Shown: positions 42,857 through 52,124, counted from the first letter of the stretch. The stretch is DNA of 64,000 nt from Streptomyces sp. man185 (GCA_002551355.1 NTHE01000007.1:976-64975); one strand, 5' to 3'. The notes: generated by a model from the sequence alone, not told the origin. Made by a program: numbers and translations.

Positions 42857-43822
42857 ATGGCCAAGAAGCACCCTCAGTCCAAGGCCGGGAAGCAGCAGCT
42901 CAAGGACGGTGAGATCCCGGTCGTCGGGGCCCGTGAGCCCTGCCCGTGCGGATCGGGCCGCCGTTACAAGGCGTGTCACGGACGCGCCGCCGCCCAGGCC
43001 GTGACCGAGCTCGTGCACCGCCCCTTCGAGGGACTCGCGGGCGAGTGCGACTGGGTCGCGCTGCGCGAGTTGGTGCCCGCCGCCACGGTCGAACTGACCC
43101 TCAAGGACGGGCTGCCCGAGGGAGTTCCGTCGGTGACGCTCGCGACGGTCCTGCCGATGGCCTGGCCGGCGCTGCGCCGCGACGACGGTTCCGTCCTGCT
43201 CGCCCTGCAGAACGACACCTCCTCCGGCGACCTCAGCCGCGACCTGGCGGACACCCTCCAGCGCGCCCTGGAAGCCGAGCCCGGCTCCCCGGTCACCGCC
43301 CGCCGCGTGCCGGCCGACGGCCCGCGCCTCCAGGACCTCCTCGCCCCGGACGCCGCTTTCGAGCCGGACGTGCACTCCGGGTTCGAGTTCTGGGTTCCGG
43401 ACGCGGAGAACGCCACCCCCGAGGTGTCCGCATCGCTGGAGCGCGCGAACGCCGCCGCGATCCCCACGACACTGCTGTCCGGCGTGGACGCCGCGTACTG
43501 GTGCGAGACCCCGGAGAAGAACCACCTGCGCTGGGTCATGCCGCACCCCGAGGAGCAGCTCCTCGACGCGCTCGCCCGGTTGCACGCCGCGGGCACCTCC
43601 TCGCTCGGTGACGACACCCGACTGGTCGGGTCGTTCCGGGCGCACGGTCTCGTGGTCCCCGTCTGGGACCTGCCGACCTCGATGGGCGCCGAGGCGTGCG
43701 AAAAGCCCGCCGTCGCGTTCGCCGAGCGACTGGCGACGGCGCTCGCGTCCGACGCCCCGCTCACCGCCGAGGAACGCCGTGCCCGGGGCGGTCTCACCAA
43801 CCGCCAGGTGACCCTCAGCTGA
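42857..43822 (+). CDS. SEC-C motif DUF5926 protein (321 aa)
   Basis: ATG 42857 (MAKKHPQSKAGKQQLKDG) with GGGAG 10 nt upstream; ATG 42848 is an alternative. The N-terminal SEC-C zinc motif EPCPCGSGRRYKACHG (about 28-43) resembles the SecA C-terminal tail. The remaining DUF5926 domain shows no enzymatic motif (HSGFEFWVPDAENATPEVSA, WCETPEKNHLRWVMPHPEEQ). It is widespread and single-copy in Streptomyces; function unknown. Confidence 0.85.
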   Translation: MAKKHPQSKAGKQQLKDGEIPVVGAREPCPCGSGRRYKACHGRAAAQAVTELVHRPFEGLAGECDWVALRELVPAATVELTLKDGLPEGVPSVTLATVLPMAWPALRRDDGSVLLALQNDTSSGDLSRDLADTLQRALEAEPGSPVTARRVPADGPRLQDLLAPDAAFEPDVHSGFEFWVPDAENATPEVSASLERANAAAIPTTLLSGVDAAYWCETPEKNHLRWVMPHPEEQLLDALARLHAAGTSSLGDDTRLVGSFRAHGLVVPVWDLPTSMGAEACEKPAVAFAERLATALASDAPLTAEERRARGGLTNRQVTLS

Positions 43823-43946
43823 CCGTGACGACGGGGCGCCGCAGACGGTGACACGCATCACAACTCGCCGTACTCGTAAGTAAATCGGCGTCCCTACAGG
43901 CGAGATCGAATTTGCGAACGGCAGATCTCTTGTTACGGTTCTAGAA

Positions 43947-43986
43947 GCCCGGTCGCTGGTGCATCCCCCGTCGCCAGCGACCGGGC
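43947..43986. terminator. 13-bp GC hairpin in the gap after the SEC-C gene
   Basis: GCCCGGTCGCTGG (43947-43959) and CCAGCGACCGGGC (43974-43986) pair perfectly, followed by GTCTTCGTTT. It lies 125 bp after the stop in a locally AT-richer segment (43860-43945), so a small RNA with its terminator is possible, though unproven. Confidence 0.6.
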
Positions 43987-44076
43987 GTCTTCGTTTCCGG
44001 CTGCGGCCCGCCCTGTGACACTCCCGGGCGCGGAGCCGTACGGCCCTCACTCCCTTGCCCCTTCCGGCCGCCGCGG

Positions 44077-44730
44077 TCAGTCCCTGGCGCTCGGCGCGCG
44101 TTCGGATCCGGCGCGGAGCAGCAGCGGTGCCTCGTCCACCGGCCCGGCGCCCACGAACTCCGCTACCGCCGTGGCGGACCGGGGCGCACCCTCGGAGGGG
44201 ACGCTCGGTGTCTCGCAGGTGCCCGGCTCGTCGTGGGCGATCGGCGCGCAGTGCAGTTCCACGGTCCGCCCGCCCGGCCCCATCAGCGTGAGTACGGACC
44301 GGAGTTCCTCGCCGGTCGCATTCCGGTAGTAGACGCGCGCCCAGCTCTCGCCGTCCTGGGTCATGACGCAGGTCTGCGCCTCGACGCCTTCCGGTGCGAC
44401 CAGCTCGGGCCCGCACCGGGCCGCCGCGTCCGTACCCCGCCTGCCGCCACCTGGAGAGGACGAACGATCAAACTCGGGCAGTGATCCTGCTTCTGCGCTC
44501 ATTCTCGATGGCGATTTCGGCAACGCCGAAGAATGGATGTCTGAGACGTCTCCAGAATGGGCGTCAGAATCGTTTGGCCGGAGGCTTTCTGGTGACCCGC
44601 CAGAAAATTTCGCGTCGGCCGGATCGCCCGATACGGCATCCGGAGCAACGGCGGGATCCGCGATGGCGACCAGCGGAACCAGACACGCGAACACGACGGC
44701 AGCCGTGAGACCGATCATGCGGAGATTCAT
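44077..44730 (-). CDS. Secreted hypothetical protein (217 aa)
   Basis: ATG 44730 (MNLRMIGLTAAVVFACLVPL) begins a signal peptide cleaved near AIADPA. A polar, Ser/Asp-rich stretch (about 30-95) precedes a compact domain (about 100-185) with three cysteines (ARCGPELVAPEGVEAQTCVM, VELHCAPI, TCETP) and WARVYYRNATGEELRSVLTL, probably an extracellular beta sandwich. No catalytic motif is seen. Confidence 0.75.
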   Translation of the reverse strand: MNLRMIGLTAAVVFACLVPLVAIADPAVAPDAVSGDPADAKFSGGSPESLRPNDSDAHSGDVSDIHSSALPKSPSRMSAEAGSLPEFDRSSSPGGGRRGTDAAARCGPELVAPEGVEAQTCVMTQDGESWARVYYRNATGEELRSVLTLMGPGGRTVELHCAPIAHDEPGTCETPSVPSEGAPRSATAVAEFVGAGPVDEAPLLLRAGSERAPSARD

Positions 44731-44896
44731 GGTGGCCCCACCTGGCGACTGCGCGGAATTCCTGACGACGGAGCGACGATATCGGCGTCATGCGCGCCGG
44801 CCGTTCGTCCGGCACCCGAATACCGCGGATCCCGTCCGGCTCACACCCGTTCGAGTGAGCCGGACGCCGGGCTCCCCTTTCCGGCCTTTCCCAAGG

Positions 44897-45000
44897 CCGC
44901 CCGGCTTCCCTCCGTAGGCCGCCCGGCTTCCCTCCACAGACCGCCCGGCTTCCCTCCGTAGGCCGCCCGGCTTCCCTCCACAGACCGCCCGGCTTCCCCC
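44897..45000. repeat. Five 22-bp tandem repeats
   Basis: CCGCCCGGCTTCCC starts at 44897, 44919, 44941, 44963 and 44985, an exact 22-bp period. The connecting octamers alternate between TCCGTAGG and TCCACAGA, giving a 44-bp higher-order unit. It fills the 303-bp gap between the secreted protein and the primase-like gene; no gene is present. Confidence 0.85.
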
Positions 45001-45033
45001 TGCTGAGGCCGCCGGGCGTCCCCTCCCGGGGCG

Positions 45034-45786
45034 TCAGTAGGCGAGCCGGCTACCGCCCCCCGGCGCGCCGGTGCTCGCCTCGACCAGGGCGTCCAGGACC
45101 GTTTCGACATCCGGGAGCCAGGGCGCCACGGCCACCGGAGTCCCGCCCTTCGCCCGCCCGCGGGACACCGGGGCGGAGGAAGCGCCGTCGGAGGCCCCGA
45201 GCGGTGCGGGGGACCGTTCCCAGCGGACCTGGCCCGTGCCGGTCCGGGACGGCGGCAGGACGAGGTAGCCGCCCTCGCCGTGGAACCGGAGCGAGCTGGG
45301 CACCCAGTCCTTCGCGTACAGCAGTTCGCCGAGCCGTTCCAGGGTGTACGGGGCCACCAGCAGCGACCACCGGGTGGGTGTCGCCACGACCGGGCCGAGC
45401 CGCACGCCGAGGGCGTCGAGGGCGCTCAGCGCCCGGGCGCCGGCCACGGCGGGCAGGCTCACCGCGCAGGGCGCGCGGCCGCCGGTCGCCAGCATCACGG
45501 GGGCTGTGGGGCGGTTGGCCCACCACCAGCGCACCATGCGCTCGTCCGTGGTGGCCGCCAGCAGGCCGGGGTCGAAGGGATGTGCGCCCGGTACGGCGCA
45601 GTCGGGTTCGGGGCAGGCGCAGCCGGGGCCGGCGCTCTCGCCGTGCGGGGCGGCCTGCGCCGTCCCCACTCCGGGGAGCACGGGCCATTGCCATACGGTG
45701 GCGCAGGTCAGGGCCGCGTCGAGCCGGGCGGTCCCCTCCTTGCGCCGGAGCCGGAGCCTGCGTCGCCTTCCGAGGATCTCGCGCAT
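45034..45786 (-). CDS. Primase-polymerase-like protein, probably catalytically degenerate (250 aa)
   Basis: ATG 45786 (MREILGRRRRLRLRRKEGTA) has AAGGA 10 nt upstream; GTG 45822 also opens the frame. The layout follows Prim-Pol proteins: a Cys pair (CACPEPDCAVPGAHPFDPGL) as in the protein at 30011, then WWANRPTAPVMLATGGRAPC and FHGEGGYLVLPPSRTGTG. The acidic DxD motif is replaced by CAVSLPAVAG, and the SGGRH motif is not seen. It may bind nucleic acid without polymerising. Conserved as a single-copy gene in Streptomyces next to the PP2C/aminopeptidase genes, as I recall. Confidence 0.7.
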   Translation of the reverse strand: MREILGRRRRLRLRRKEGTARLDAALTCATVWQWPVLPGVGTAQAAPHGESAGPGCACPEPDCAVPGAHPFDPGLLAATTDERMVRWWWANRPTAPVMLATGGRAPCAVSLPAVAGARALSALDALGVRLGPVVATPTRWSLLVAPYTLERLGELLYAKDWVPSSLRFHGEGGYLVLPPSRTGTGQVRWERSPAPLGASDGASSAPVSRGRAKGGTPVAVAPWLPDVETVLDALVEASTGAPGGGSRLAY

Positions 45787-45919
45787 GAGCGCTCGTTCCT
45801 TTCCGTTGAACGCCGAATCCACATGACAGCACGCGTGCGTGACACCACGTGCGTATCTCTTCGCTGTGCGTACGTGCCCATCAGTTCTGCGGTACGGGGG
45901 CGTGCATGCCGTCGATACC

Positions 45920-46085
45920 GAGCGTGAGCCGAGCCGAGCCGAGTGGAATCGATCCGAATAGAACCGATCTGGGTGGAGCTGAGAGCCGAACCGAGCAGAG
46001 TCGAGCGGAGTCGAACCGAACGGGGCCTAACTGACCGAACGGAGCCGAACTGACCGAGCGGAGCCGTGCTGCTCTGGCAGAGTCG
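45920..46085. repeat. Degenerate purine-rich simple-sequence tract
   Basis: About 165 bp built from variants of the pentamer GAGCC/GAACC (for example GAGCCGAGCCGAGCCGAG at 45921, and later GAGCCGAACCGAGCAGAGTC). It lies in the 634-bp gap 45787-46420. The rest of that gap shows a promoter-like AT-rich patch (46340-46375, GCATTTTTTGGCC) and no gene. Confidence 0.7.
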
Positions 46086-46420
46086 AGCGGGTCGAGCCGG
46101 GCCGGCGGTCGCCGTGCGAGGGTGGCCCGCGCCTCGCCTGCCGTCCCTGGTGCGAACCCCGCCGTCCGGGGCGGGAGCATCGTCGTCACGGGTTAGGACG
46201 CCCGAACCCGCTGCCGGGTTCCTGGGCGATCACAACTGCACCCGCGCATCACCGTTTACGTACCCAGCATGCCCGGGATGACGCTCCTCCGGCGACTTGA
46301 CCCCGGAGGCACCCCTGTCGAGCAGCCCCAGTCGATCGCAAATAGCGTCCATAGGGTGCATTTTTTGGCCAAGTTAACCGACACTGGGAGAGCACGAATC
46401 GCCCGGCCCCCGAAGGGACA

Positions 46421-47908
46421 ATGCTGGACATCGGGTTACTTGTGCGTGTACATGTGGATGCATTGATAGTGGCGCAGAATCACATGGGGGTTTGCGATGC
46501 TATTCGACGAATCACACCGGTCGGAAAGCTGGCTGCCATGAGCGCCCCACACCTGCCGAAAGTGGCTGGAATCGATCCAGAGGTTCCGGTTTCAACGCAC
46601 ACTTCCGCACCCCTGACGGAGGTCCCGGCACCGCCCGGAGCCTTCATCCAGGACCGCCTGGCGGGCTGGGTCTCGGACCTCACCACCCTGCACGAACTCA
46701 CCGAGCGACTGGCCGGGACGAGCACCCTCGACACCGCCCTGAACGAGCTGCTGCACGCCGGAGCCGCCCTCGTCGGAGCCCGCCGCGGACTTCTCGTTCT
46801 GGAACCGGCGAACGGCGAAGGCCCCTCCACCACCCTCTGCCTCGGGCTCACCCACGCCGAGCTCGGGCACATCGAGACCGTGCCACGCGCGGCCACCGCC
46901 CTCGGCCGGGTACTGGACGGGCTGCCGGACACCGCCGACGGGGTCAGCAGCCCGGACCTGCTCGGCGAGCAGAACCTGGACCCCCGGCACCGCGAGGTCG
47001 CCACCCGGCTCGGCTACGCCGCGAGCTATGCCCTCCCGCTCTCCTCCGAGGCGGCCGGCCGGCTCGGCGCGGCGCTCTGGCTCTACGACGAACCCGCCGA
47101 GCCCGCGCAGAAGCAGCGCCATCTCGCCGGCCTCTACGCGCGCTACGCCACCGAGCACCTGGCCCGTCTGATCGAGCTGGAGCGCGCCCGGGCGGACGTC
47201 GCCGCCGTCGCCGAGGAACTGCTGCCCAGCCGACTGCCCAGAATCCCCGGCGTCCAGCTCGCCGCCCGGCACCGCACCGGCCCCCGGGGAGGCGGCGACT
47301 GGTACGACGCGCTGCCGCTGCCCGACCGCACGCTTGGCCTCGCCGTCGGCTCCGTGGGCGGGTCGGGACCGAGCGCCATGGCCGCCATGGGCCGACTGCG
47401 CGCCAGCCTGCGGGCGTACGCCGTGATGGAGGGAGAGGACCCGGTCGCCGTCCTCTCCGACCTGGAACTGCTGCTGCGGCTCACCGAGCCCGCGCGGACC
47501 GCGACCGCCCTCTTCGCCTACTGCGAGCCCGCCGCCCGCAAGGTGGTGCTGGCCGGGGCCGGGCACACCCCGCCGCTGGTGCTCGGCGAGCGGCGCTGCG
47601 AGTTCGTCGAGACCACGCTCTCCGCACCGCTGGGGATGCTCGCCTGCTGGGAGGCGCCGAGCGTGGAGTTCAGCCCCGCGCCCGGTGAAACGGTGCTGCT
47701 CTACACGGACGGGCTGCTGCGTCGCACCGGGGACGCGATGGACCGCGCCTTCGCCCGGCTGCACTCCGCCGCCGCCTCCGTACCGAAGTCGGGGCGGCAC
47801 GATCCGGCGGTGGTGGCCGACCACGTCCTGCGCACGATGCTCCCCGACGGCCTCGACCGGAGCGACTCCACCGAGGACGTCGTGATCCTCGCCGCCCACT
47901 TCGACTGA
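46421..47908 (+). CDS. GAF-PP2C (SpoIIE-type) phosphatase with altered metal motif (495 aa)
   Basis: ATG 46421 (MLDIGLLVRVHVDALIVAQN) follows GAAGGG closely; ATG 46493 is an alternative. The GAF domain spans about 85-245 and the PP2C/SpoIIE domain about 270-495, with the first metal motif GGGDWYDALPLP intact and STEDVVILAA at the end. The usual second aspartate (VGDVxGxG) is replaced by AVGSVGGSG, so catalysis may be reduced or lost. SpoIIE-type enzymes dephosphorylate anti-anti-sigma proteins. Regulatory target unknown. Confidence 0.82.
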   Translation: MLDIGLLVRVHVDALIVAQNHMGVCDAIRRITPVGKLAAMSAPHLPKVAGIDPEVPVSTHTSAPLTEVPAPPGAFIQDRLAGWVSDLTTLHELTERLAGTSTLDTALNELLHAGAALVGARRGLLVLEPANGEGPSTTLCLGLTHAELGHIETVPRAATALGRVLDGLPDTADGVSSPDLLGEQNLDPRHREVATRLGYAASYALPLSSEAAGRLGAALWLYDEPAEPAQKQRHLAGLYARYATEHLARLIELERARADVAAVAEELLPSRLPRIPGVQLAARHRTGPRGGGDWYDALPLPDRTLGLAVGSVGGSGPSAMAAMGRLRASLRAYAVMEGEDPVAVLSDLELLLRLTEPARTATALFAYCEPAARKVVLAGAGHTPPLVLGERRCEFVETTLSAPLGMLACWEAPSVEFSPAPGETVLLYTDGLLRRTGDAMDRAFARLHSAAASVPKSGRHDPAVVADHVLRTMLPDGLDRSDSTEDVVILAAHFD

Positions 47909-48024
47909 CCCCTCGGCCGCCCCTGCGACGCTCTCTCCGGTAACGGGCCCTTCGGCCCTGGGCCCCCTTCCGTACGCCCGTACGATGGGTGGTGGTCCAG
48001 TGTCGTATCAAGGAGAGACAAATC

Positions 48025-49503
48025 GTGTCTGAGGAGCTCATCCCGGAGAACCCGGAGCAGGAGACCGAAGAGAACGAAGCGGAAAAGGTCAAGCAGCGGA
48101 AGAACGGCCTGTACCCGGGCGTCTCCGACGAGCTCGCCGAGAACATGAAGTCGGGCTGGGCCGACACCGAGCTGCACGACCTCCAGCCGATCCCCCAGGC
48201 CGAGCACACCGCCGCCCGGCGCGCCGCGCTCTCCGCCCGCTTCCCCGGCGAGCGCCTGGTCATCCCCGCGGGCAACCTGAAGACCCGCTCCAACGACACC
48301 GAGTACGCCTTCCGCGCCTCCACCGAGTACGCGTACCTCACCGGTGACCAGACCCAGGACGGCGTGCTCGTCCTGGAGCCGACGGGTGAGCGCGGCCACG
48401 AGGCCACGATCTACCTGCTGCCGCGCTCCAACCGGGAGAACGGCGAGTTCTGGCTCGACGGCCAGGGCGAGCTGTGGGTCGGCCGCCGCAACTCCCTCAC
48501 CGAGGCCGAGCAGCTGCTGGGCATCCCCGCGAAGGACGTCCGCGAGCTGCCCGCCACGCTGACCGAGGCCACCGGCCCGGTCCGGGGCGTCCGCGGCCAC
48601 GACGCGTCCATCGAGGCCGCCCTCACCGACAAGGTCACCGCGGAGCGCGACGAGGAGCTGCGCGTCCACCTCTCCGAGGCCCGTCTGGTGAAGGACGCCT
48701 TCGAGATCGCCGAGCTGCAGAAGGCGTGCGACGCCACCGCGCGCGGCTTCGAGGACGTCGTGAAGAGCCTGGACAAGGCCGAGGCGACCAGCGAGCGCTT
48801 CATCGAGGGCACGTTCTTCCTCCGCGCCCGCATCGAGGGCAACGACATCGGCTACGGCTCGATCTGCGCCGCAGGGCCGCACGCCACCACCCTGCACTGG
48901 GTCCGCAACGACGGTGCCGTCCGGGCCGGCGAGCTGCTGCTCCTGGACGCCGGGGTCGAGACCAACGACCTCTACACCGCCGACGTGACGCGCACCCTGC
49001 CGATCAACGGCACGTTCTCGCCGCTCCAGCGCAAGATCTACGACGCGGTGTACGAGGCCCAGGAGGCGGGCATCGCCGCCGTGAAGCCCGGCGCCGACTA
49101 CCGCGACTTCCACGACGCCGCGCAGCGCGTGCTCGCCGAGAAGCTCGTCGAGTGGGGTCTGCTCGGCGACCTGTCCGTGGACAAGGTCCTGGAGCTGGGC
49201 CTCCAGCGCCGCTGGACCCTGCACGGCACGGGCCACATGCTCGGCATGGACGTCCACGACTGCGCCGCCGCGCGCACCGAGACGTACGTCAACGGCACGC
49301 TGGAGCCGGGCGTCTGCCTGACGGTCGAGCCCGGTCTGTACTTCCAGGCCGACGACCTGACCGTGCCCGAGGAGTACCGGGGCATCGGCGTCCGGATCGA
49401 GGACGACATCCTGGTCACCGAGGACGGCAACCGGAACCTCTCCGACTCGCTGCCCCGCCGGGCCGACGAGGTCGAGGCCTGGATGGCGCGGCTGAAGGGC
49501 TGA
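48025..49503 (+). CDS. pepP: Aminopeptidase P family Xaa-Pro peptidase (492 aa)
   Basis: GTG 48025 has AGGAGAG 8 nt upstream. An N-terminal creatinase-like domain (about 60-210) is followed by the pita-bread metallopeptidase domain. Five metal ligands are visible: Asp in LLLDAGVE, Asp in TADVTRTL, His in GTGHMLGMDVHD, Glu in TVEPGLYF and Glu in GVRIEDDI. It removes N-terminal residues preceding proline. An acidic N-terminal extension (EELIPENPEQETEENEAEK) is usual for the actinobacterial form. Confidence 0.93.
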   Translation: MSEELIPENPEQETEENEAEKVKQRKNGLYPGVSDELAENMKSGWADTELHDLQPIPQAEHTAARRAALSARFPGERLVIPAGNLKTRSNDTEYAFRASTEYAYLTGDQTQDGVLVLEPTGERGHEATIYLLPRSNRENGEFWLDGQGELWVGRRNSLTEAEQLLGIPAKDVRELPATLTEATGPVRGVRGHDASIEAALTDKVTAERDEELRVHLSEARLVKDAFEIAELQKACDATARGFEDVVKSLDKAEATSERFIEGTFFLRARIEGNDIGYGSICAAGPHATTLHWVRNDGAVRAGELLLLDAGVETNDLYTADVTRTLPINGTFSPLQRKIYDAVYEAQEAGIAAVKPGADYRDFHDAAQRVLAEKLVEWGLLGDLSVDKVLELGLQRRWTLHGTGHMLGMDVHDCAAARTETYVNGTLEPGVCLTVEPGLYFQADDLTVPEEYRGIGVRIEDDILVTEDGNRNLSDSLPRRADEVEAWMARLKG

Positions 49504-49536
49504 CCGCGTACGCGAGCGCCGGGGGCGCGCCGTTCA

Positions 49537-50025
49537 CTACGCCGTGAGCAGCGCGCCCTCGCGCCATTTCAGGATCTTGTCGAAGCTCACCACCGCGCCG
49601 CGGCCCGGCCGGTTGCCGAACTGGACGTGGTCGGAGAGCTGCTGGATGAGGTCGAGACCCCGTCCGCTCTCGGCTTCGGATTGTGGGGAATGCGCGGCTG
49701 GGCGAAGCGCACGCCGGGCGGGAAAGCCCGGCCCCGAGTCGCTGACCTCGATACGGCATTTCTCGCCGTCCAGATAGGCCGTGACCCGGTACTGCCCGGA
49801 GTCCGCGGAAGGGCGTACGCAGCCGGAATCCCCCGGCTCCCCGAGAGCCGCCCGATCGCCGCCGTGCTCGACGGCGTTCGCACAGGCCTCGCTGAGCGCG
49901 ACCGACAGGTCGAAGGAGATGTCCGGATCCACCCCTGCGGTTTCCATGGTGCCGAGCAGAAAACGACGGGCGAGCGGAACGCTCGCAGCTTCGCGCCGCA
50001 AATGGAGAGACCACCAGATGCTCAT
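49537..50025 (-). CDS. ATP-binding anti-sigma-type regulatory protein (162 aa)
   Basis: ATG 50025 (MSIWWSLHLRREAASVPLAR) has GGAGG 7 nt upstream. The HATPase_c motifs are FDLSVALSEACANAVEHGGD, IEVSDSGPGFP and SGRGLDLIQQLSDHV, typical of RsbW-like switch proteins. Convergent with pepP. Partner unknown. Confidence 0.88.
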   Translation of the reverse strand: MSIWWSLHLRREAASVPLARRFLLGTMETAGVDPDISFDLSVALSEACANAVEHGGDRAALGEPGDSGCVRPSADSGQYRVTAYLDGEKCRIEVSDSGPGFPARRALRPAAHSPQSEAESGRGLDLIQQLSDHVQFGNRPGRGAVVSFDKILKWREGALLTA

Positions 50026-50318
50026 CTTCCAGCCTCCAGGCTGCGGCTCGACGTATCGATACGTATTGCCGCCCTCGGCACTTCGTAAGCACGGATCGGG
50101 CGGGAGAGCCCTCATTCGGCGGATGTGGATATTCGGCCGCCCGGTGTATGAACCGGCCCGGCCGCAGATCACCGGGGTCCGTCCCGGCGACCGGACGTGC
50201 GCGCCCGCGGTCCGTACATCCCCCGCGAACAGGCGCAACAAGCACGGTTGGGGACGGAGGGTGATCTTCCGGACCTGCCGTACGGCGCACGGTGGCGCAG
50301 TGCGATGATGTCCCGGCC

Positions 50319-51182
50319 ATGTCCACGCCTCTCGCACGCGCCGGAGCCGGTCTGCGGCTCATGAGGGCCGCGGTGTTCACCGCGGTCTGCGTCGTGCTGT
50401 CCGCGGCCGGACACGCGCTCGCCGCCGGTACGGCCGTTCCCGCGTGGACCCTGCTCGCCGGATTCCTCGGTGTCCTCGCCGTCGCCACCCTCCTCGCCGG
50501 ACGGGAACGTTCCCTTCCGGGCATCGTGGGCGCGCTGGCCGGTGGGCAGATCCTCCTGCATGTGCTCTTCGCGTACGGCAGCCACGGCAGCGCCCCGGCC
50601 GCCGCGCCCACCGGCGGCGACAACCCGCTCATCCGGTTCGCCTCCGGACTCGTGTGCGGCGAAGCGCCGGCGGGGCTGAACGCGGCCGAAGCCCACCGCA
50701 TCGTCTCTTCCGCGGGCATCGACCCGTCGACGCTCCCGGGGGCCCACGGGCATCTCGCGGCGGGCGGCGGTTCCGGAGCGGCCCAGGCCGCCGCTTCGGC
50801 GGGCGCGGACGGGGCCTCCGGCATCGCGCAGGTCTGCGCCGCGGTCTCGGCGATGCTGCCGAGCCTGCCGATGTTCCTGGCCCACGTCCTCGTCGCGCTC
50901 GCCACCGGCTGGCTCCTGCGGCGCGGCGAGATCGCCCTCTTCGCGGTGGCCCGGCTCTCCGCCCACAGCGCCCAGGCGTTGGCGGCCGGGGCCCGGCTCG
51001 GGTCGCTGCGGGCCGCCCTCGCCCTCGTCCGCGCGCTGCGGGCCGGGACTCGCGAGCAGCTCGTGGCCGGGCCGCGCGCTCCGCGCCACTCCGACGACGT
51101 CCCCGTGCCGGCCCCCGGGGATCCTCTGCAGCACCTGGTGATCAGGCGCGGGCCTCCGGCCCCGTACGCCCTCGCAGCCTGA
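50319..51182 (+). CDS. Polytopic membrane protein (287 aa)
   Basis: ATG 50319 (MSTPLARAGAGLRLMRAAVF). Five hydrophobic segments, among them VFTAVCVVLSAAGHALAAG, TLLAGFLGVLAVATLLAG, IVGALAGGQILLHVLFAYG and MFLAHVLVALATGWLLRRGE. A large extracytoplasmic loop (about 100-190) with HGH and Cys residues lies between segments 3 and 4. It sits upstream of the copper genes in the same direction, so a role in copper handling is plausible. No named domain is recognised. Confidence 0.75.
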   Translation: MSTPLARAGAGLRLMRAAVFTAVCVVLSAAGHALAAGTAVPAWTLLAGFLGVLAVATLLAGRERSLPGIVGALAGGQILLHVLFAYGSHGSAPAAAPTGGDNPLIRFASGLVCGEAPAGLNAAEAHRIVSSAGIDPSTLPGAHGHLAAGGGSGAAQAAASAGADGASGIAQVCAAVSAMLPSLPMFLAHVLVALATGWLLRRGEIALFAVARLSAHSAQALAAGARLGSLRAALALVRALRAGTREQLVAGPRAPRHSDDVPVPAPGDPLQHLVIRRGPPAPYALAA

Positions 51183-51333
51183 CGCGACGCCTCCACCGGG
51201 CCCCGCGGGCCGTTCGTGCACGTCTCCCGTGCGGGCGACGGCCCGAACGGAACCGCACCACGAGGTGTCGTGATGCCGTCGCGCACCCGCGCGCCGGACC
51301 ACCGTGTTCCGTTCCCCTGTGGAGATTCCTGCC

Positions 51334-52080
51334 ATGAAGCTTTCCCGTATCGCCCTCGCCGGCGGCGTCGCCGCGTCCACCGTTCTGCTGATCGCCGGCC
51401 CGGCCGCCGCCCATGTCAGCGTCCAGCCGGTGGGCGAGGCCGCCAAGGGCGGATACGCCACGCTCAACTTCAAGGTCCCCAACGAGCGCGACCAGGCCTC
51501 GACGGTGAAGCTCGAAGTCAACTTCCCTGCCGACCACCCGCTCTCCTCCGTCACCCCGCAGGCCGTCCCGGGCTGGGACATCAAGATCGACAAGAGCAAG
51601 CTCGACAAGCCTCTCGAGGTGCACGGCAAGAAGATCACCGAGGCCGTCTCCAAGGTGACCTGGACCGCGGACGACAGCGAGATCGCCCCCGGCTACTTCC
51701 AGCAGTTCCCGGTCTCCGTCGGCGCGCTCCCCGAGGACGCCGACCAGCTCGTCTTCAAGGCGATCCAGACGTACGACAACAAGGAAGTCGTCCGCTGGAT
51801 CGAGGAGCCCACCGCGGGCGGCGAGGAGCCCGACAGCCCCGCCCCGGTCCTGAAGCTGGCCGCCGCTGCCGAGGACCACCACGGCGGCGGCGCCGACGAC
51901 GCCAAGGAGGCCGACGACCACAAGGCCGCCGACACCGCCTCGTCGACCGAGAAGACCGGCACCGCCGCGTCCTCCTCCTCCAGCGACACCACCGCCCGCA
52001 CCCTGGGCATCATCGGCATCGTCATCGGTGTCGCCGGTGTCGCGTTCGGCGTGCTCGCCGGACGCCGCCGCTCGGCCTGA
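51334..52080 (+). CDS. ycnI: YcnI-family copper-binding membrane protein (248 aa)
   Basis: ATG 51334 (MKLSRIALAGGVAASTVLLI). The signal peptide ends at AAA, so the mature protein starts with HVSVQP. A histidine at the new N-terminus is the copper ligand of YcnI/DUF1775. The domain continues to about 165, followed by a His/Asp-rich linker (EDHHGGGADDAKEADDHK) and a C-terminal membrane helix (LGIIGIVIGVAGVAFGVLAG) with GRRRSA. It delivers copper outside the membrane. Part of the 51334-55185 copper operon. Confidence 0.92.
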   Translation: MKLSRIALAGGVAASTVLLIAGPAAAHVSVQPVGEAAKGGYATLNFKVPNERDQASTVKLEVNFPADHPLSSVTPQAVPGWDIKIDKSKLDKPLEVHGKKITEAVSKVTWTADDSEIAPGYFQQFPVSVGALPEDADQLVFKAIQTYDNKEVVRWIEEPTAGGEEPDSPAPVLKLAAAAEDHHGGGADDAKEADDHKAADTASSTEKTGTAASSSSSDTTARTLGIIGIVIGVAGVAFGVLAGRRRSA

Positions 52081-52124
52081 CCGGCCGGTTCCCTCACCCG
52101 CACCACGTTCAGGACACCTCTTTC

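Noticed and set aside
44889..45010. CRISPR array for the 22-bp repeats
   Set aside because: Repeats are tandem with 8-bp connectors of only two types; there are no unique spacers and no cas genes.
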